Origin: Leptasterias polaris
Taxonomy: Eukaryota > Echinodermata > Asteroidea > Forcipulatida > Asteriidae
NCBI GenBank assembly: GCA_037783415.1
Contig: JAZGTN010000096.1
Location: forward strand, 1,178,001-1,242,000
Direction of reading: 5' to 3'
DNA: 64,000 bases
The position numbers and the translations under genes are program-made. Below the pieces are notes generated by a model that saw only the letters and a program-made list of their open reading frames with translations, was not told the DNA's origin and did not search any database. Positions 45,017-57,400 of the stretch are shown here, in pieces. Each line of letters opens with the position of its first letter. Within the stretch, counting starts at the first letter, position 1.

Positions 45017-48000
45017 TTTGCTGAAAATTTTGTTTTATCGCAAGCTGAGATTGTAGCAGAGTTTGGAAGGTTTGTCCGCTTCAGTCAAAGAACCAGTTAC
45101 CGGAGTGAATATTGGGCCGAATTCATTTCATTTGTACAAGGGCGTTGGCTGAAAATCCATTTTATTCAAAACTATGTAAATATCAAGGCGATGTTTAGCC
45201 AATCAGTTTAGAGGTTGTAGAACGACCACGTGAGTTATTGCCAGGGTTCTCAAAATGAGAACAAGGTCCCAGCATCGAATGACACTGAGCAAAGTACCGG
45301 TAATAGCTTCTCTGTGACACAATTTACTGTAGTACATTGGCCAGTACGTTCTTTTGAAATAAATGTTTAAACTTAGACATCTCCGCTTAAATAGGCCAGA
45401 GGATTGGTAGAAATCTGCAAAGTCTTATGTTCTTAAAAAAGAACGAGAAATCCAGAAATTATTAAATTCAATTTCTTCTTTTCTGAAAATTGCTGCAATT
45501 TGTAAGTCCGCAATGACATTTTAAATCACTGATTTGAAGAAAGGTGCAATTTTACGTTTAAGTCACCATGAACACACGCTTACGCAATTGCTAAGCATTT
45601 GAAGTATACATAGCATGTTTTGGATGATGGGGATTTTGTGTGTGAGAAATACCAATATCAGATGCAAGTTGATATCCTGTAACAAGTTAGATTCAACAGA
45701 GTACAGGTAGGTGTGCATGTGCGTGCCCAAACAGCAAGTTAACCCCCAAAAGTTGAAAATTCCTCCCTTTCTGAAGTGCATGCACTACAAGACCTGTCTA
45801 TTTGAGGTTATTTGTGTTCTCCAACAGTATTGGTGTGTGTACATGGCAGTAACTGAATGTGACATCGTGTGTCCTGAAAGACAATGGCGTCAAAAATCTT
45901 CCATTTTGTTTTGTCTTTTCATTTATCCGGGTATATTTTCTATTTGACAAATTTAATTTCGATGAATGGGAAATAATGATACCATCACGTATTCGTCATG
46001 GTTGATTTATAACCCTTCATATTGCAGTTAGTGCTTCAATTTAAATACTGTCTGGAATTAAGCCCCGTGGAGATCTGAATGCATAAAATCATAAATAGGT
46101 CTCATAATTTGTTTTGGTCAAAATATGAATCCAATTTTCCACAATCGCGAAGCACGTGCGTCCAAAATGAACCATTGTTAAAGTCTTAAAATTTTTAACC
46201 ATTTTATCCGACTAATTTTTCCTACGGAAATTTGATTGGACTTATATCCCTATTATGATAAAGCTTACCGTTCAGTCTCCATCATCGTACAATTAACGAT
46301 CTATTTAGGAATCAATCTCCTCGATCATTTTATGAGGACATGGAAGGAAATCCTGTGGTCTTTGTGCGATTTGGCGAGAATGTTAGTTCTTGAAGCCTCT
46401 CTTTGAAGAACTTGAACCAGGCATTGAATTGATAAGGTATACTGTCGTTACCTTTTCATTTAATCACTCTCCACGAACACCTTGTTTTTGTCACATGACA
46501 AAAACTGAATCCCTAGTTTATTTTTAATTTTGTTTCATTATTTTTTTTGTACATAGTTTTGTTGTTAGACGTTTTGGCTCAGTAAGTTACACTATTCATT
46601 CCTGTCTGTTATTGTTGCTGTGGATTTGGCTAAGGCGTTCACAGTGGCGAAACGAGACACTTTCCCTAGGTTTTTAAAATGTTATTTGTATTATAAATAT
46701 GTTTTCCCGCAGGCAGTAAAGAGGGAAATGAAAAACTGGGGGGGGGGGGGGGGGGGGGGTGTTATAATTTACTAAGAAGTGCAAGACATAGGACTCCTGT
46801 AGCTTTAATGATAATAATGAGTTGATGTAGTGTGTACCGAACAAGGTCTCAGCTAATTAGTGTACTGTTAATTTATTTTGCTAAAACCAAACAAACAAGT
46901 TTGTTGTCGTCCTCATTTTTAGGACAAAAGGTGTGGGGCAAGGGTTCTGCATAGGGTACCTACCCCCCCCCCCCCCCCCCCCCCCCCCGCTTACCTGTCT
47001 AGTTACGACGTCAGTTGGGATCAGACAGATAGCCAATGTGTTGCAATTGAATGTTGTCCGTCATTGTGAGCATTTGGCATACAATTAAATATTTACCACT
47101 ACTTGAACAAAATATCACAAACTATAGTTTTACTTTTTACAAGAGCCCCCACCTTAGACGAAAGATGATGACCCGTTCAGGGCCAATAAAAGGTAACCAT
47201 CCAGGGTCTTTCAATGTCTGTTTGGACCTCAACTTGTGCAGTATTGAAGTTATTAAGAGTGTTCAAAAGGTACCAGCAAAACTGCATTCATTTTAGAAAC
47301 TCGGCGAGTAATCAAGTATGACCAGATCCCTATGGCTTCAAACGTTCTACTTATCATTAACCCTGTATTTTTGTTAACGCTGCATCTGAGCGCCACCAAA
47401 TTTTCAGAAGTTTACCAATTTGTATAAAGGGTTGTATTGTAAAACAAAAACGTTGTTATCAGGGTCAGATGTTTTTATAGTAACTGTTTGTTTGACTTTG
47501 TGTCAAACAATTTCGACGTTTTTCCAGTGATTTTTGTTTTTGTCCTTTTCACTTGTTTTGGGGTGTGGGTTTTATTCTCAAGAAAGTGGTAGAATTAAAA
47601 AAAGGCTGCCAGATATGGCGGCCATCTTGTATTTTGTTTTTTCGGCCTATGTAAATATGTTATCAATGTTTTACTTTTTCAACATGCTAGTGGATCAGTG
47701 GAGAAAGTTATACGTCTTTATGTTTTACACGACGATGACTAATAAGGAGCGGGGCCAGGGTATTTGTATAAGAGGGGACGACAAAGCTTTATAATTTTAA
47801 CACTTACGGCGTGGGGTGCGGGGGCCTGAAGCTGTTGGGTTTTAGCATGTCTGAATGGCCTAGAAAATATCTCCTTTTCACATAACTTTGTTACAAAACT
47901 TAGACTTGGTATTCAGGCCCCCTAGAACAACACGAAATTTATAATTTGTCATTAGCCAGTAAGCCTCTTCTTGAAAATAGAGACATCTTTATTGCCATTT

Positions 48001-48535
48001 TGTTGAACATTTTTACAAGGTTTTTCTTCAGACAAACATTTTGTAAAATTTTCAGTAAAATCGCTGAATTTGTGTACAAATATTCCTTTCTATCAATATA
48101 CGTTGTAGTTGACTTTTCTACAAGCTCTAAATATTTAGTAATATAATGTACCACACCATCGACACTACAGTATTCTACACAACAAACTTGAGACATCGTC
48201 AGTGGTTTTAATAGGCTGTGTAAAAGTTGACCTCGAGAGCGTAAACGACCCTTGCGAGAATCTGGTACCCCGAACAGCAGCGCAGCGTGTATTGTGGCAA
48301 TTGTTTTTGGAAAAAAACTTGTATTGTGATGTTTTATTAATTTTTCTCCATTGAATGTGGTTTGAGCAAAAAACAACCATTGATAAGAAATTGTAAAATG
48401 TAAACAATTTTGCAAATCTTGTGATACGTTTAAGCTGACCTTATGTAACAACAAAAATTGCAACCACGTTAATCTCCCATAGCTGATGGTACGGAGGTAC
48501 CTGGAAACTCAATGATGACCTTATCGCTGTGAGCT
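45017..48535. other. Divergent intergenic region, 5' side of annexin 2
   Basis: This should contain the annexin 2 promoter in its first few hundred bases; CCACGTGAG (45227-45235) and a CAATCAG at 45200 are seen but unproven. At about 45880-46185 lies one copy of a diverged segmental repeat (partner 52470-52770). A 22-G run (46738-46759) and a 26-C run (46963-46988) lie 203 bases apart. No convincing gene; the small frames have no recognisable domain. Confidence 0.5.
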
Positions 48536-49921
48536 GGCCTGCGCTAAACGTCGCACATTTGCCGTGTCGAACTCAAATAATTAGAAAATGTTGAATTAAA
48601 TTCGACAAAAGAGCGACGTTTAGCGCAAGCTTTTGATTTAAGTCCGACACTGCCGTGTAGCACGGCAAGCTATGCCGTGGTACACGGTAGTTGCACGACG
48701 TGGTGACAAACGTCGCGCTCCTTGGGCCTTTCTCAAACCTCGGCTTAGGCTCCGGCTCCGGCTCCGGCTCCAGGCTCCGTCTGATGTTCGAATCTCCGCG
48801 TACAAATACACGCTGTAGCAAAAAAAATTAACGGAGCCCAAGCCGGAGACGGAGCCCAAGCCGAGGTTTGAGAAAGGCCCATAGCCGTGTCGAATCGAAT
48901 TGGAATACGCATGCGCACAGCGTTTGAAAAATGTTTTAAGTGTATTATTTTTCTAATGTAGAGACATGGGAAGGAGGCCGGTCCTCTATTTAAAAAGGAC
49001 GAGGATTCACCAAGAGACAATACAATAAAAGCAACAAATTCTACATGATGACGTGTTAAATATAAAACAATGATCTCCTGTACTGATTTTAATCCTCAAA
49101 TGCAATACAGCACATGGAAGACAAAAATAGCATATAATACAAAATAAATGCACTCAGTCACTTATGAGCTAAAGGGCAAAAGGTCAGCGCAACACGAGGC
49201 TGGCTACACACACACAAGTTTACCTATCCCGAATGAAACAGCCCTATAAATCACAATATTTCTCAGATCAAAAGGTCATTTAAGATAATATAATACTCAC
49301 AGAGAGTTCTACGAGACCATCCCTCCCAAATTATTAGTATTAGGAGCATGGCCAGAGCCATGCTCCCTCACAAAATGGAGAGAAATACAGAGAGAAAATA
49401 ATGTGCTCTCTCGTGCAAATGCTACCAAAGGAAAAAGAGACTGGGTCTACAGGTCGCGACCCCAAAGTAAACTTTTACCAATATAAACACTGAGGGCGCA
49501 CTTGGGCTCCCTACACTAATATTGCTAACGTTCTTCTTGTTAGTACCGTAGCTGGGAGAATTCCGGGATGGGATGGGGATTAACTTCTGACTAGTACAAA
49601 CATAATCTGTTGAATTCAGGACACTCTAAAAAAAGACAATGAATGCTGCTCAACCACGTTGGGTATAATAAGGACAACATTTACAGTTATCATTATGAGT
49701 TTTCATTAATAGTTGAGTGTCACAGCTCGAATTATCCTCATGAAACATGACCCCTTAGCAATTTTCCTTCGCATCCGCCATGTTGAATCACTTTAAATGC
49801 GGCAAACTATTTTACTAAATTCGACGTTTGTCAACGATTCGTTTTAATTGCTGCAATTTGCCGTGCGAAAATCATTTGAGTTCGACACGGCAAAAGTGCG
49901 ACGGATAGTGCTCCAACGGGC
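48536..49921. mobile_element. 1.4-kb TIR element (CGTCGCAC..TTGCCGTGTCG ends)
   Basis: The left end contains GTCGCACATTTGCCGTGTCG and CGAACTCAAAT; the right end, from ATTTGAGTTCGACACGG to GGCC, is its inverse with a short extra piece (GTTGGAGCACTATC). Both begin at a GGCC. Inner CGACGTTTAGCG and CGACAAACGTCG motifs recur. No flanking duplication is clear and no transposase is present. It contains the hairpin at 48724-48880. Confidence 0.65.
48724..48880. mobile_element. 157-bp hairpin of the AAACCTCGGCTT family
   Basis: GGGCCTTTCTCAAACCTCGG at the left and its inverse at the right pair through GGCTTAGGCTCCGGCTCCGG against CCGGAGACGGAGCCCAAGCC. The loop is AT-rich. Related to the plus-strand arm at 8602. 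Overlapping frames rich in Glu/Pro or Ser/Arg reflect the GGCTCC hexamer. Confidence 0.82.
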
Positions 49922-50981
49922 CAGTCTGTTAATCACTGGTATTACTCGAACTCTTTACCGTCTACGTGGGGATTGAAAATCGAAATTTGACACAGGGGAG
50001 ACTCTTACAACCTGGATCACTTTTTGTTTTGTATCGGGCATATTAGGCTATATTGGTTACATGATTCCCTCAGTTTGTTTTCCCTTCTCCTTTTCTTTAG
50101 TCCCCTTCTTTTTCAATTTTTCTTCTTTCTTTCTTTCCTTCTTTCTTTCTACCATTCCTGTCCTTTCCCTCTTTCTCTATAAGGGGCAAGCCACCCGTGG
50201 TGCCACCCCTGCGGTTAATAATTGCTAGGTTGAAAATCATTGTCATTTTGTCTGTGCATTAGAATCATGCATAAGAGCAAAGTTTCTTAAGCTTGCTGTA
50301 TGAAGTATTTGTTTAAATACCATTACTGCGATAAGACAAGTCGAACGACCTGGACATTGTTAAAACTCAAAACAAACAAATACCACTCAGAAGTTGGAAT
50401 TGGCACGATTGTTGTTGATGGGTTTTTTCTGATGTTGATTGCCTATCGTTACCCCATTGCACCTCAAGAAGCCTAGAAAACAAACCTTTAGTGGGTATTG
50501 ACCTAGTAGCCTTTTGCCAAGACCCTCGTGGCTCAGACATACGGAAGCCGGATAGTGCCAGGAAATAAGAAGTGAAATATTTTTTCATGAGCGCGATAAT
50601 ATTTTTTTTGTACCATTTATCTGGCGGCCGCCACTTATTATCCGGCGGCCGCCACTTAATTATCCGGCGGCCGCCACTTATTATCCGGCGGCCGCCACTT
50701 AATTAAGTGGCGGCCGCCACTTATTATCTGGCGGCCGCCACTTAATTAAGTGGCGACCGCCACTTATTATCCGGCGGCCGCCACTTAATTAAGTGGCGGC
50801 CGCCACTTATTATCTGGCGGCCGCCACTTAATTAAGTGGCGGCCGCCACTTATTATCCGGCGGCCGCCACTTAATTAAGTGGCGGTCGCCACTTATTATC
50901 TTGCGGCCGCCACATAATTATCTGGCGGCCGCCACATAATTATCTGGCGGCCGCCACATAATTATCTGGCGGCCGCCACAT

Positions 50982-51699
50982 AATAATCTGTACCACACGT
51001 TCTTTATTTTGTGGATTTTAAGAGGACGGGTCATAGGATTCGGGGGGGGGGTTAAGAGGACATATCGGGTGCGTTCGATTAGCTTCCCCGGGTCGACCCC
51101 GGTCTGCTCATCCGGGTGAGCCCCTAACCATGAACTAATCGAACGCCAACTTCCCCCAGCATTCACACCGATGCATCTTGGGACAGCCGACCGGAACTAC
51201 TTCCATTTTGTGCCTAATTATGTCCGATACTTTCCGTGGATTCACGAAAACATCGTAAAATAATTATTCTCAAGGTAAAACTGCAACATTAAACAATTTG
51301 TACAACCCCACAGTGATACAAAGGTACCCGGCTTCGAATAAAAAATACTTATTGCTCAACGCTGTTGTAATGGCGAAAATGTGTGTCAAACTTCCTAAAA
51401 TGTCCCGCTGAATTACAAACAAAATGGTGGCCATTGAGAAAGTTTTTCGCCGTGACGTCATGAACCAGGGGCAGCCCCAAGTGACCCGCTCCACAAGCAG
51501 GGAACTTGGGGCTGACCCGGGTGAGCCCCGCGAATGACGTCAAAGCTATTCGAACGCACCGGGGGAAGACCTGGGTCGACCCGGGGAAGCTAATCGAACG
51601 CACCCAACATGTCCTCTTAACCCCCCCCCCCCCCCCCCCTGAATCCTATGACCCGTCCTCTTAAAATCCGCAAAATAAAGAACATGTGGTACAGATTAT
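50982..51699. mobile_element. Nested foldback B (AATAATCTGTACCACA ends)
   Basis: AATAATCTGTACCACACGTT through AAGAGGACGGGTCATAGGATTC on the left is matched by the inverse on the right. The arms continue through a G10 run (51042-51051) against a C19 run (51621-51639) and TTAAGAGGACAT against ATGTCCTCTTAA. It lies between the GGCGGCCGCC array and the second small element. Confidence 0.8.
51067..51605. mobile_element. Innermost foldback C (GGGTGCGTTCGATTAGC ends)
   Basis: GGGTGCGTTCGATTAGCTTC (left) and its inverse GAAGCTAATCGAACGCACCC (right) extend to the CCCCGGGTCGACC palindrome. It sits at the axis of foldback B. The flanking octamers GACATATC and AACATGTC match at six of eight positions, compatible with an aged 8-bp duplication as in hAT elements. 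The annexin-sized frames nearby (for example 51349-51603 on minus) have no recognisable domain. Confidence 0.7.
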
Positions 51700-52469
51700 T
51701 ACGGAAGCCGGATAGTGCCAGGAAATAAGAAGTGAAATATTTTTTCATGAGCGCGATAATATTTTTTTTGTACCATTTATCTGGCGGCCGCCACTTAATT
51801 ATTAAGTGGCGGCCGCCGGATAATAAGTGGCGGCCGCCGGATAATTAAGTGGCGGCCGCCGGATAATTAAGTGGCGGCCGCCGGATAATAAGTGGCGGCC
51901 GCCAGATAAATGGTACAAAAAAAATATTATCGCGCTCATGAAAAAATATTTCACTTCTTATTTCCTGGCACTATTCGGCTTCCGTACAGACAGCTTCGTA
52001 GAGCAGCGGTAGAGACTGGAACTCCAGACCACTTTCGGGAGACGAGTGGTGAAGCCACGAGGGCCTTTTTTCAACTCCAATTGTGTGGTTTTTTGTTTGT
52101 TTTTGATGAATTATTCATAAAGTATAAAACAAACAGTCTTAACTTGTGTGCAAATAAGTAAAGCGCTGAACGATTAACCATTGTTAATTTACATAATTTG
52201 TTAATGTACGCTGAACCGCTGACCCCCGTCACTTCTGATTGGTTTGGAATTTTGCTACCCTGTTTTCAAAAATTGACTTATAAAGAAAAACATTCGAAAC
52301 CGCAAACAATTAGTTGGGAAAAGGCCCTCGTGGCTTCCCGTGCGTTGTTTCCCCTTCTTGTCGCTTGGGGGATCGTGGCTGTACGAGGCTGTGCATGCCA
52401 CGAATGTCTTGACAGAAGGCTAGGATTGACCAAAACACAAGGTCAGTTTGTGAGACAGCTTCATGCAAA

Positions 52470-52770
52470 GACAATAGCGTCTAAAATCTCCCATTTTGGT
52501 TTGTCTTTACATTTATCCGGGTATAGTTTTTATTTTACAAGTTTAATTTCGGTGAATGGGAAATAAATGATACCATCACGTATTCGTCATGGTTGATTTA
52601 TAACCCTTAATATTGCAGTTAGTGCTTCAATTTGAATACTGCCTGGAATTAAACCTTGTGAGGATCTGAATGCATACAATCATAATTAGGTCTCATCATT
52701 TGGTTTGGTCCAAACATGCATTCACTTTTTCACAATAACGAAGCATGTGCGTCAGACATGAACCATTAGG
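52470..52770. repeat. Diverged direct copy of 45880-46185
   Basis: About 300 bases align in the same orientation with the earlier segment, sharing ATACCATCACGTATTCGTCA, GGTTGATTTATAACCCTT and GCAGTTAGTGCTTCAATTT. A shorter match (CTAGAAAACAANCCT..GTGGG.ATTGAC) pairs 44812-44850 with 50471-50510. The two together suggest an older duplication of several kb including the DNA around annexin 2's first exon. Confidence 0.75.
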
Positions 52771-52826
52771 CCTGAAGAGAATTTTGAACCCTTATGCTTA
52801 AAACATGGTGTTTAAACACTGTGGAT

Positions 52827-52856
52827 ACACTCTGTGTGAGTAAGCACACAGAGTGT
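52827..52856. repeat. Perfect 12-bp hairpin
   Basis: ACACTCTGTGTG pairs with CACACAGAGTGT across a six-base loop, flanked by TTTAAACACT and GTTTAAACTC that could extend the fold. No U-tract or gene context suggests a function. Confidence 0.6.
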
Positions 52857-53329
52857 TTAAACTCCCTTATTGTGTGGACATATTTTCTTCTAAGGTCAAC
52901 ACTATGATATAATGCTTGCCCACAGACACACAACATTAAAGGAGATGAATTTCTCAGAGGCCGATTTGACCAACTTTGATACTTTGTAATTCCTGGATTG
53001 TCCCAAATACTTCTCTGGCGCTAGACAGAGGATAACGAATCCCTAAACAAACCTTAAATTGTAGCGTTAGAGACTTTTGCGATATAAACACAGGCTGTAC
53101 ACGGTTCAGCCGAAACTACGGAGCCCCTAATACTAATAGGGGACAGGTAAAAAAAATCAAAAGGTAAGAACAAATGTTGAAGTCATTTCATTGCCTTGAA
53201 ATAAATACATTCCCCCGAAATATTATTTTGTTCCTCCGAAATGTTAATTCAAGGGAATGAAATAAGTTATTTCGTTGGAATGAAGCATTACTGTGAAGTT
53301 TAATTTCACGAGTCTCATCTTTCTAAATC

Positions 53330-54425
53330 CTTGCAAAGTTGTGGTGTTCAGTATAGGTGAAACAAGAAGCTGGATACACCTGCAGGACATCACTTTAATC
53401 TTCCTGATCTTACAAAGTTGTGGTGTTCAGTATAGGTGAAACAAGAAGCTGGACACACCTGCAGGACATCACTTTAATCTTCCTGATCTTGCAAAGTTGT
53501 GGTGTTCAGTATAGGTGAAACAAGAAGCTGGACACACCTGTAGGACATCACTTTAATCTTCCTGATCTTGCAAAGTTGTGGTGTTCAGTATAGGTGAAAC
53601 AAGAAGCTGGACACACCTGTAGGACATCACTTTAATCTTCCTGATCTTGCAAAGTTGTGGTGTTCAGTATAGGTGAAACAAGAAGCTGGACACACCTGTA
53701 GGACATCACTTTAATCTTCAGTGATCTTGCAAAGTTGTGGTGTTCAGTATAGGTGAAACAAGAAGCTGGATACACCTGCAGGACATCACTTTAATCTTCC
53801 TGATCTTGCAAAGTTGTGGTGTTCAGTAGGTGAAACAAGAAGCTGGACACACCTGCAGGACATCACTTTAATCTTCCTGATCTTGCAAAGTTGTGGTGTT
53901 CAGTATAGGTGAAACAAGAAGCTGGATACACCTGTAGGACATCACTTTAATCTTCCTGATCTTGCAAAGTTGTGGTGTTCAGTAGGTGAAACAAGAAGCT
54001 GGATACACCTGTAGGACATCACTTTAATCTTCCTGATCTTGCAAAGTTGTGGTGTTCAGTATAGGTGAAACAAGAAGCTGGACACACCTGTAGGACATCA
54101 CTTTAATCTTCCTGATCTTGCAAAGTTGTGGTGTTCAGTATAGGTGAAACAAGAAGCTGGACACACCTGTAGGACATCACTTTAATCTTCCTGATCTTGC
54201 AAAGTTGTGGTGTTCAGTATAGGTGAAACAAGAAGCTGGATACACCTGTAGGACATCACTTTAATCTTCCTGATCTTGCAAAGTTGTGGTGTTCAGTAGG
54301 TGAAACAAGAAGCTGGATACACCTGTAGGACATCACTTTAATCTTCCTGATCTTGCAAAGTTGTGGTGTTCAGTATAGGTGAAACAAGAAGCTGGACACA
54401 CCTGCAGGACATCACTTTAAACTTC
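53330..54425. repeat. Satellite, 79-bp unit, 14 copies
   Basis: Unit: CTTGCAAAGTTGTGGTGTTC, AGTATAGGTGAAACAAGAAG, CTGGATACACCTGCAGGACA, TCACTTTAATCTTCCTGAT. Fourteen head-to-tail copies differ mainly at GGAC/GGAT and CTGC/CTGT, and three copies lack three bases (AGTAGG for AGTATAGG). High similarity implies recent expansion or homogenisation. There are no unique spacers, so it is not a CRISPR array. Confidence 0.95.
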
Positions 54426-57400
54426 ACTAATCACAGGGCATTGAGGCACTAGGTAACCACAGAGAGACTGTTCGTCTGAGTAGGGAGAAACTGTGAATAA
54501 TGTACCTCGAGACCATTCAACCCCATGGTTTGAACATCCAAGAAGGAAATGAATAATAACCTTTTGTCTTTGCTAACCATGCACGGGAGCTGGGTTGAGA
54601 AAAAAAATTCCAACACGTGTCGAAAGCCGTATTGTGAACACCTCTGGGTTTTTTTTCGCCGCAAGCGTCATTACGCGCCACGATGCGCCACGTTGCGTCA
54701 CGACGCGTCCCGTTTCGACCCGTGTTGTGTGAAACGATTGCACTAACCCAAAAGCTGATTTCTTGCACGGCTGATGTGAAAGCGGAGTAGTTTGTATCCG
54801 TGTTGAAATTTTACAGAGTCAACACGGATCCGATTCGTGTAGGCCTAAGTTTCGACATGGCCAGGATCGAATGTCGATAGTGTGAAAAGGCCTACAATTT
54901 ACCCTGAAAAAACAAAGCCTTTTTTAGGACAGGTGGAAACATTCTGAAAAGATGCTTGAAAAAGTTGAAATATGTGTTTGCCCATTATGAAAAGTGAAAC
55001 CCGAACAATCCCTAGGGCCTACAGACTGTTCAGACGAAATTGAGTAAACGTAGTGACACATTAAATTTGAATGGATCTTTTGATACAAAGAATGCTCAGA
55101 TAGTGAAATTCAATGATTCTTCTTGATTTATGAATGACGGTGATCTGCGTGATCTTTAATTTCAATCTAATTTGAATGAGTCAGGCGTTAATTGAATAAC
55201 AACTTTGTGATTTTGGGCGGGAAAACCTACCGAATGATTTTTTAAAAAGTTTTACAAATTTAAGATATTGACATGAGCTTTGGTTATTGCCTGGAACCCG
55301 CTATAGTAGCAACTACATGTAGTTTGATAATAGACTGTGCAAATCTCGCGAGTATTGGATATTCCGGGATCAAAGTTGGTCCCAACCAGGAGTTTTTCGT
55401 GTGCGCGATTCTTGTATTTCAAATACTTTAGTATAACGTAGTTCGTGGCCATACAAAATATATCATATTAGTTGGGGAAGTAAAATGTAAACTTAAAATC
55501 ATATGAAAGTAAACTAAATTTAACACATCAACAAAGAAAAACTGAGAATAAGACTGGACCTTAAAAAAACAATGAGAATTTTGCCCTACTGTCGTTCATC
55601 ATCATTAAACCTATGTAATGGTCGCACAAAATCGGGCGTTAATTACAGATGGAATTTCAAAAAGCATATTCGTCTCAACTTTCAATTTTGTTTAAATGTC
55701 AATTTTCATAAATTATTGTAATACATGAAAATTGAAATTTTATTTAAATCAAATTGTAATGGGATTATTTTGACTAATTTTGTATAATTTTTTTTTTTAA
55801 ATAAATTTGAAAAAATATAGTCTTCGTTTGGGTTGTTTTCTCGTTTTCGATACACGCGAGTCATCCTCCTCACATTGTTAATCATCTGTTAATCAGTACA
55901 TACATTAGGGCGCAGCCATCTCTCATTTTTGTCATACAAAATTGTGATTTAAACCAATGGGAATGTTGAGCAGTCTGCTCCAGTTTTGTTCTGTACAATC
56001 ATTTACCACTGTTTTGTGTAGGCCTACATGAAGTGTGAGAGCTTAAATCGCTATCACGTTGAAATGGTTTTCTGTCTATTGCCAATTTGGACGTTCAAAA
56101 ACAACCCGTCTATTTCTTGAAAAATCCATCAAACGGTACGTGACCTTACTACTTAAAAAGAGTCGGTGCACTTTGTTTCACGGGTAAGCCTTACATAAAA
56201 TTAGAGATAGCTTCCAAACAGTTATCAAGTACACACAATTGGTGCATTCCCAACCTTTCTGTTGTTTTTTGAAATGTTTTTTCCACATTTTGTTTCTTTT
56301 CGAGGTGAAACCAGCCGGGGGAAGTAATATGAGGGGTAACTGGCTACCTCCACAAATCAGTCTCATGTTAAGTTTGTTCTTTTTTAGAGTTGAATGACAT
56401 ATGAAGTGAAGTTTAACATAATCATGAATGTTATTTGGAGACAAGCCGATCTTTTTGTTCTTATCTTTGCCTGTGTTCAACGCTCAACCCCCCCCCCCCC
56501 CCTCCGACCACATACACGCACGCACTACACGGGCGCTTTATTATTGAGTAAGGTAGCGAGACCAAGAGAAAATACGTCATTCAGGCAATTACACTCCATG
56601 GGTATGCCTCAATTTTAAACAAACGATTAACAAGTAATCTGACGTAAGACGACGTCATATAAATGAATTTACAAACCCTTGTTAATGATTTTCTCTCTGA
56701 AAAACATGGGATATTTCGAGCATAAATCTGCCCGTGGAAATACGCCGAAACCCCCAAAAACTTTCCGAACCACGCAGGAGAATAACAAGCTTTTGATAAA
56801 AAACATACAAATACAATAATAATTAGTCATTAATTTCAAAAGTTTAGCATTCACTGGTCAAAGAAGATTATTCAAAAAAAATTTGATCGTAAAGACCAAT
56901 CCATTTCGTTAAAGCCAACAGTAAGAGGCCTGCCATTCGAATACATCAATATTGTAAAATATTAGGCAGTAAAAGTTCAACTGAAGATTGGTGAAAACGT
57001 AGTCTTAAATAACGATGAAGAATAGAATGACTGAAACAATTCTGAAAAAAGAATGAAACCAGGTGTGCACGAAAACGTAATTGTATGCAATAGGCCTGGT
57101 AGCCAAAACGAAACCCTAGTTTGATCGAGTAAAAGAAAAAAACATGCGTGACTTTGAATGTGTTTTGATGACAATTAGTTGTTTATTTGTGCTTAACTTT
57201 GAGCGGGAAAAGGCCTATTACATGTATAAGTCTTTAGTTGCCATCGCTGAATATTAATTCTACCGTTGTATGAAATTTTGCAAAAAACAATTCTTTGGCA
57301 GTAGCTTTGGGCAAATTACACAACAAGAGACTTCCTTGAACCTCAATGCGGCTCAAACTTAAGATTACTCGATCGTAACCCACCTTTGTGAAAAATGGAC

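Larger units (their letters stand above)
50540..51986. mobile_element. Composite foldback element with GGCGGCCGCC arrays, CAGACA target duplication
   Basis: The outer ends are inverted repeats of about 95 bases starting TACGGAAGCCGGATAGTGCC and leading into ATCTGGCGGCCGCC. CAGACA flanks both (50534-50539 and 51987-51992). After the left arm come about 15 copies of GCGGCCGC, spaced by ACTTATTATCC, ACTTAATTAAGT or ACATAATTATCT, many themselves arranged as inverted pairs. A second complete small element (51700-51986) with its own left arm and about six GGCGGCCGCC copies forms the right end. Between them are two further nested palindromes (50982-51699 and 51067-51605). No coding capacity. The outer element interrupts a roughly 100-base hairpin with CCCTCGTGGCT / AGCCACGAGGG ends (50522-50533 and 52049-52061). 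Confidence 0.85.

Noticed and set aside
47939..48463. 174-residue minus-strand frame
   Set aside because: The longest unassigned frame, but no recognisable domain, no splice or promoter context and AT-rich composition like the surroundings. It could be a degraded transposon piece; a database search would decide.
49345..49366. GAGCATGGCCAGAGCCATGCTC hairpin as a small-RNA gene
   Set aside because: Too short a stem, with no further support.
51990..52075. tRNA-like segment (GTAGAGCAGCGGTAGAGACTGG)
   Set aside because: No proper B box; it is the interior of a hairpin with CCCTCGTGGCT ends that the foldback interrupts.
53330..54425. CRISPR-like array
   Set aside because: Head-to-tail 79-bp units with no unique spacers, in a eukaryotic genome.
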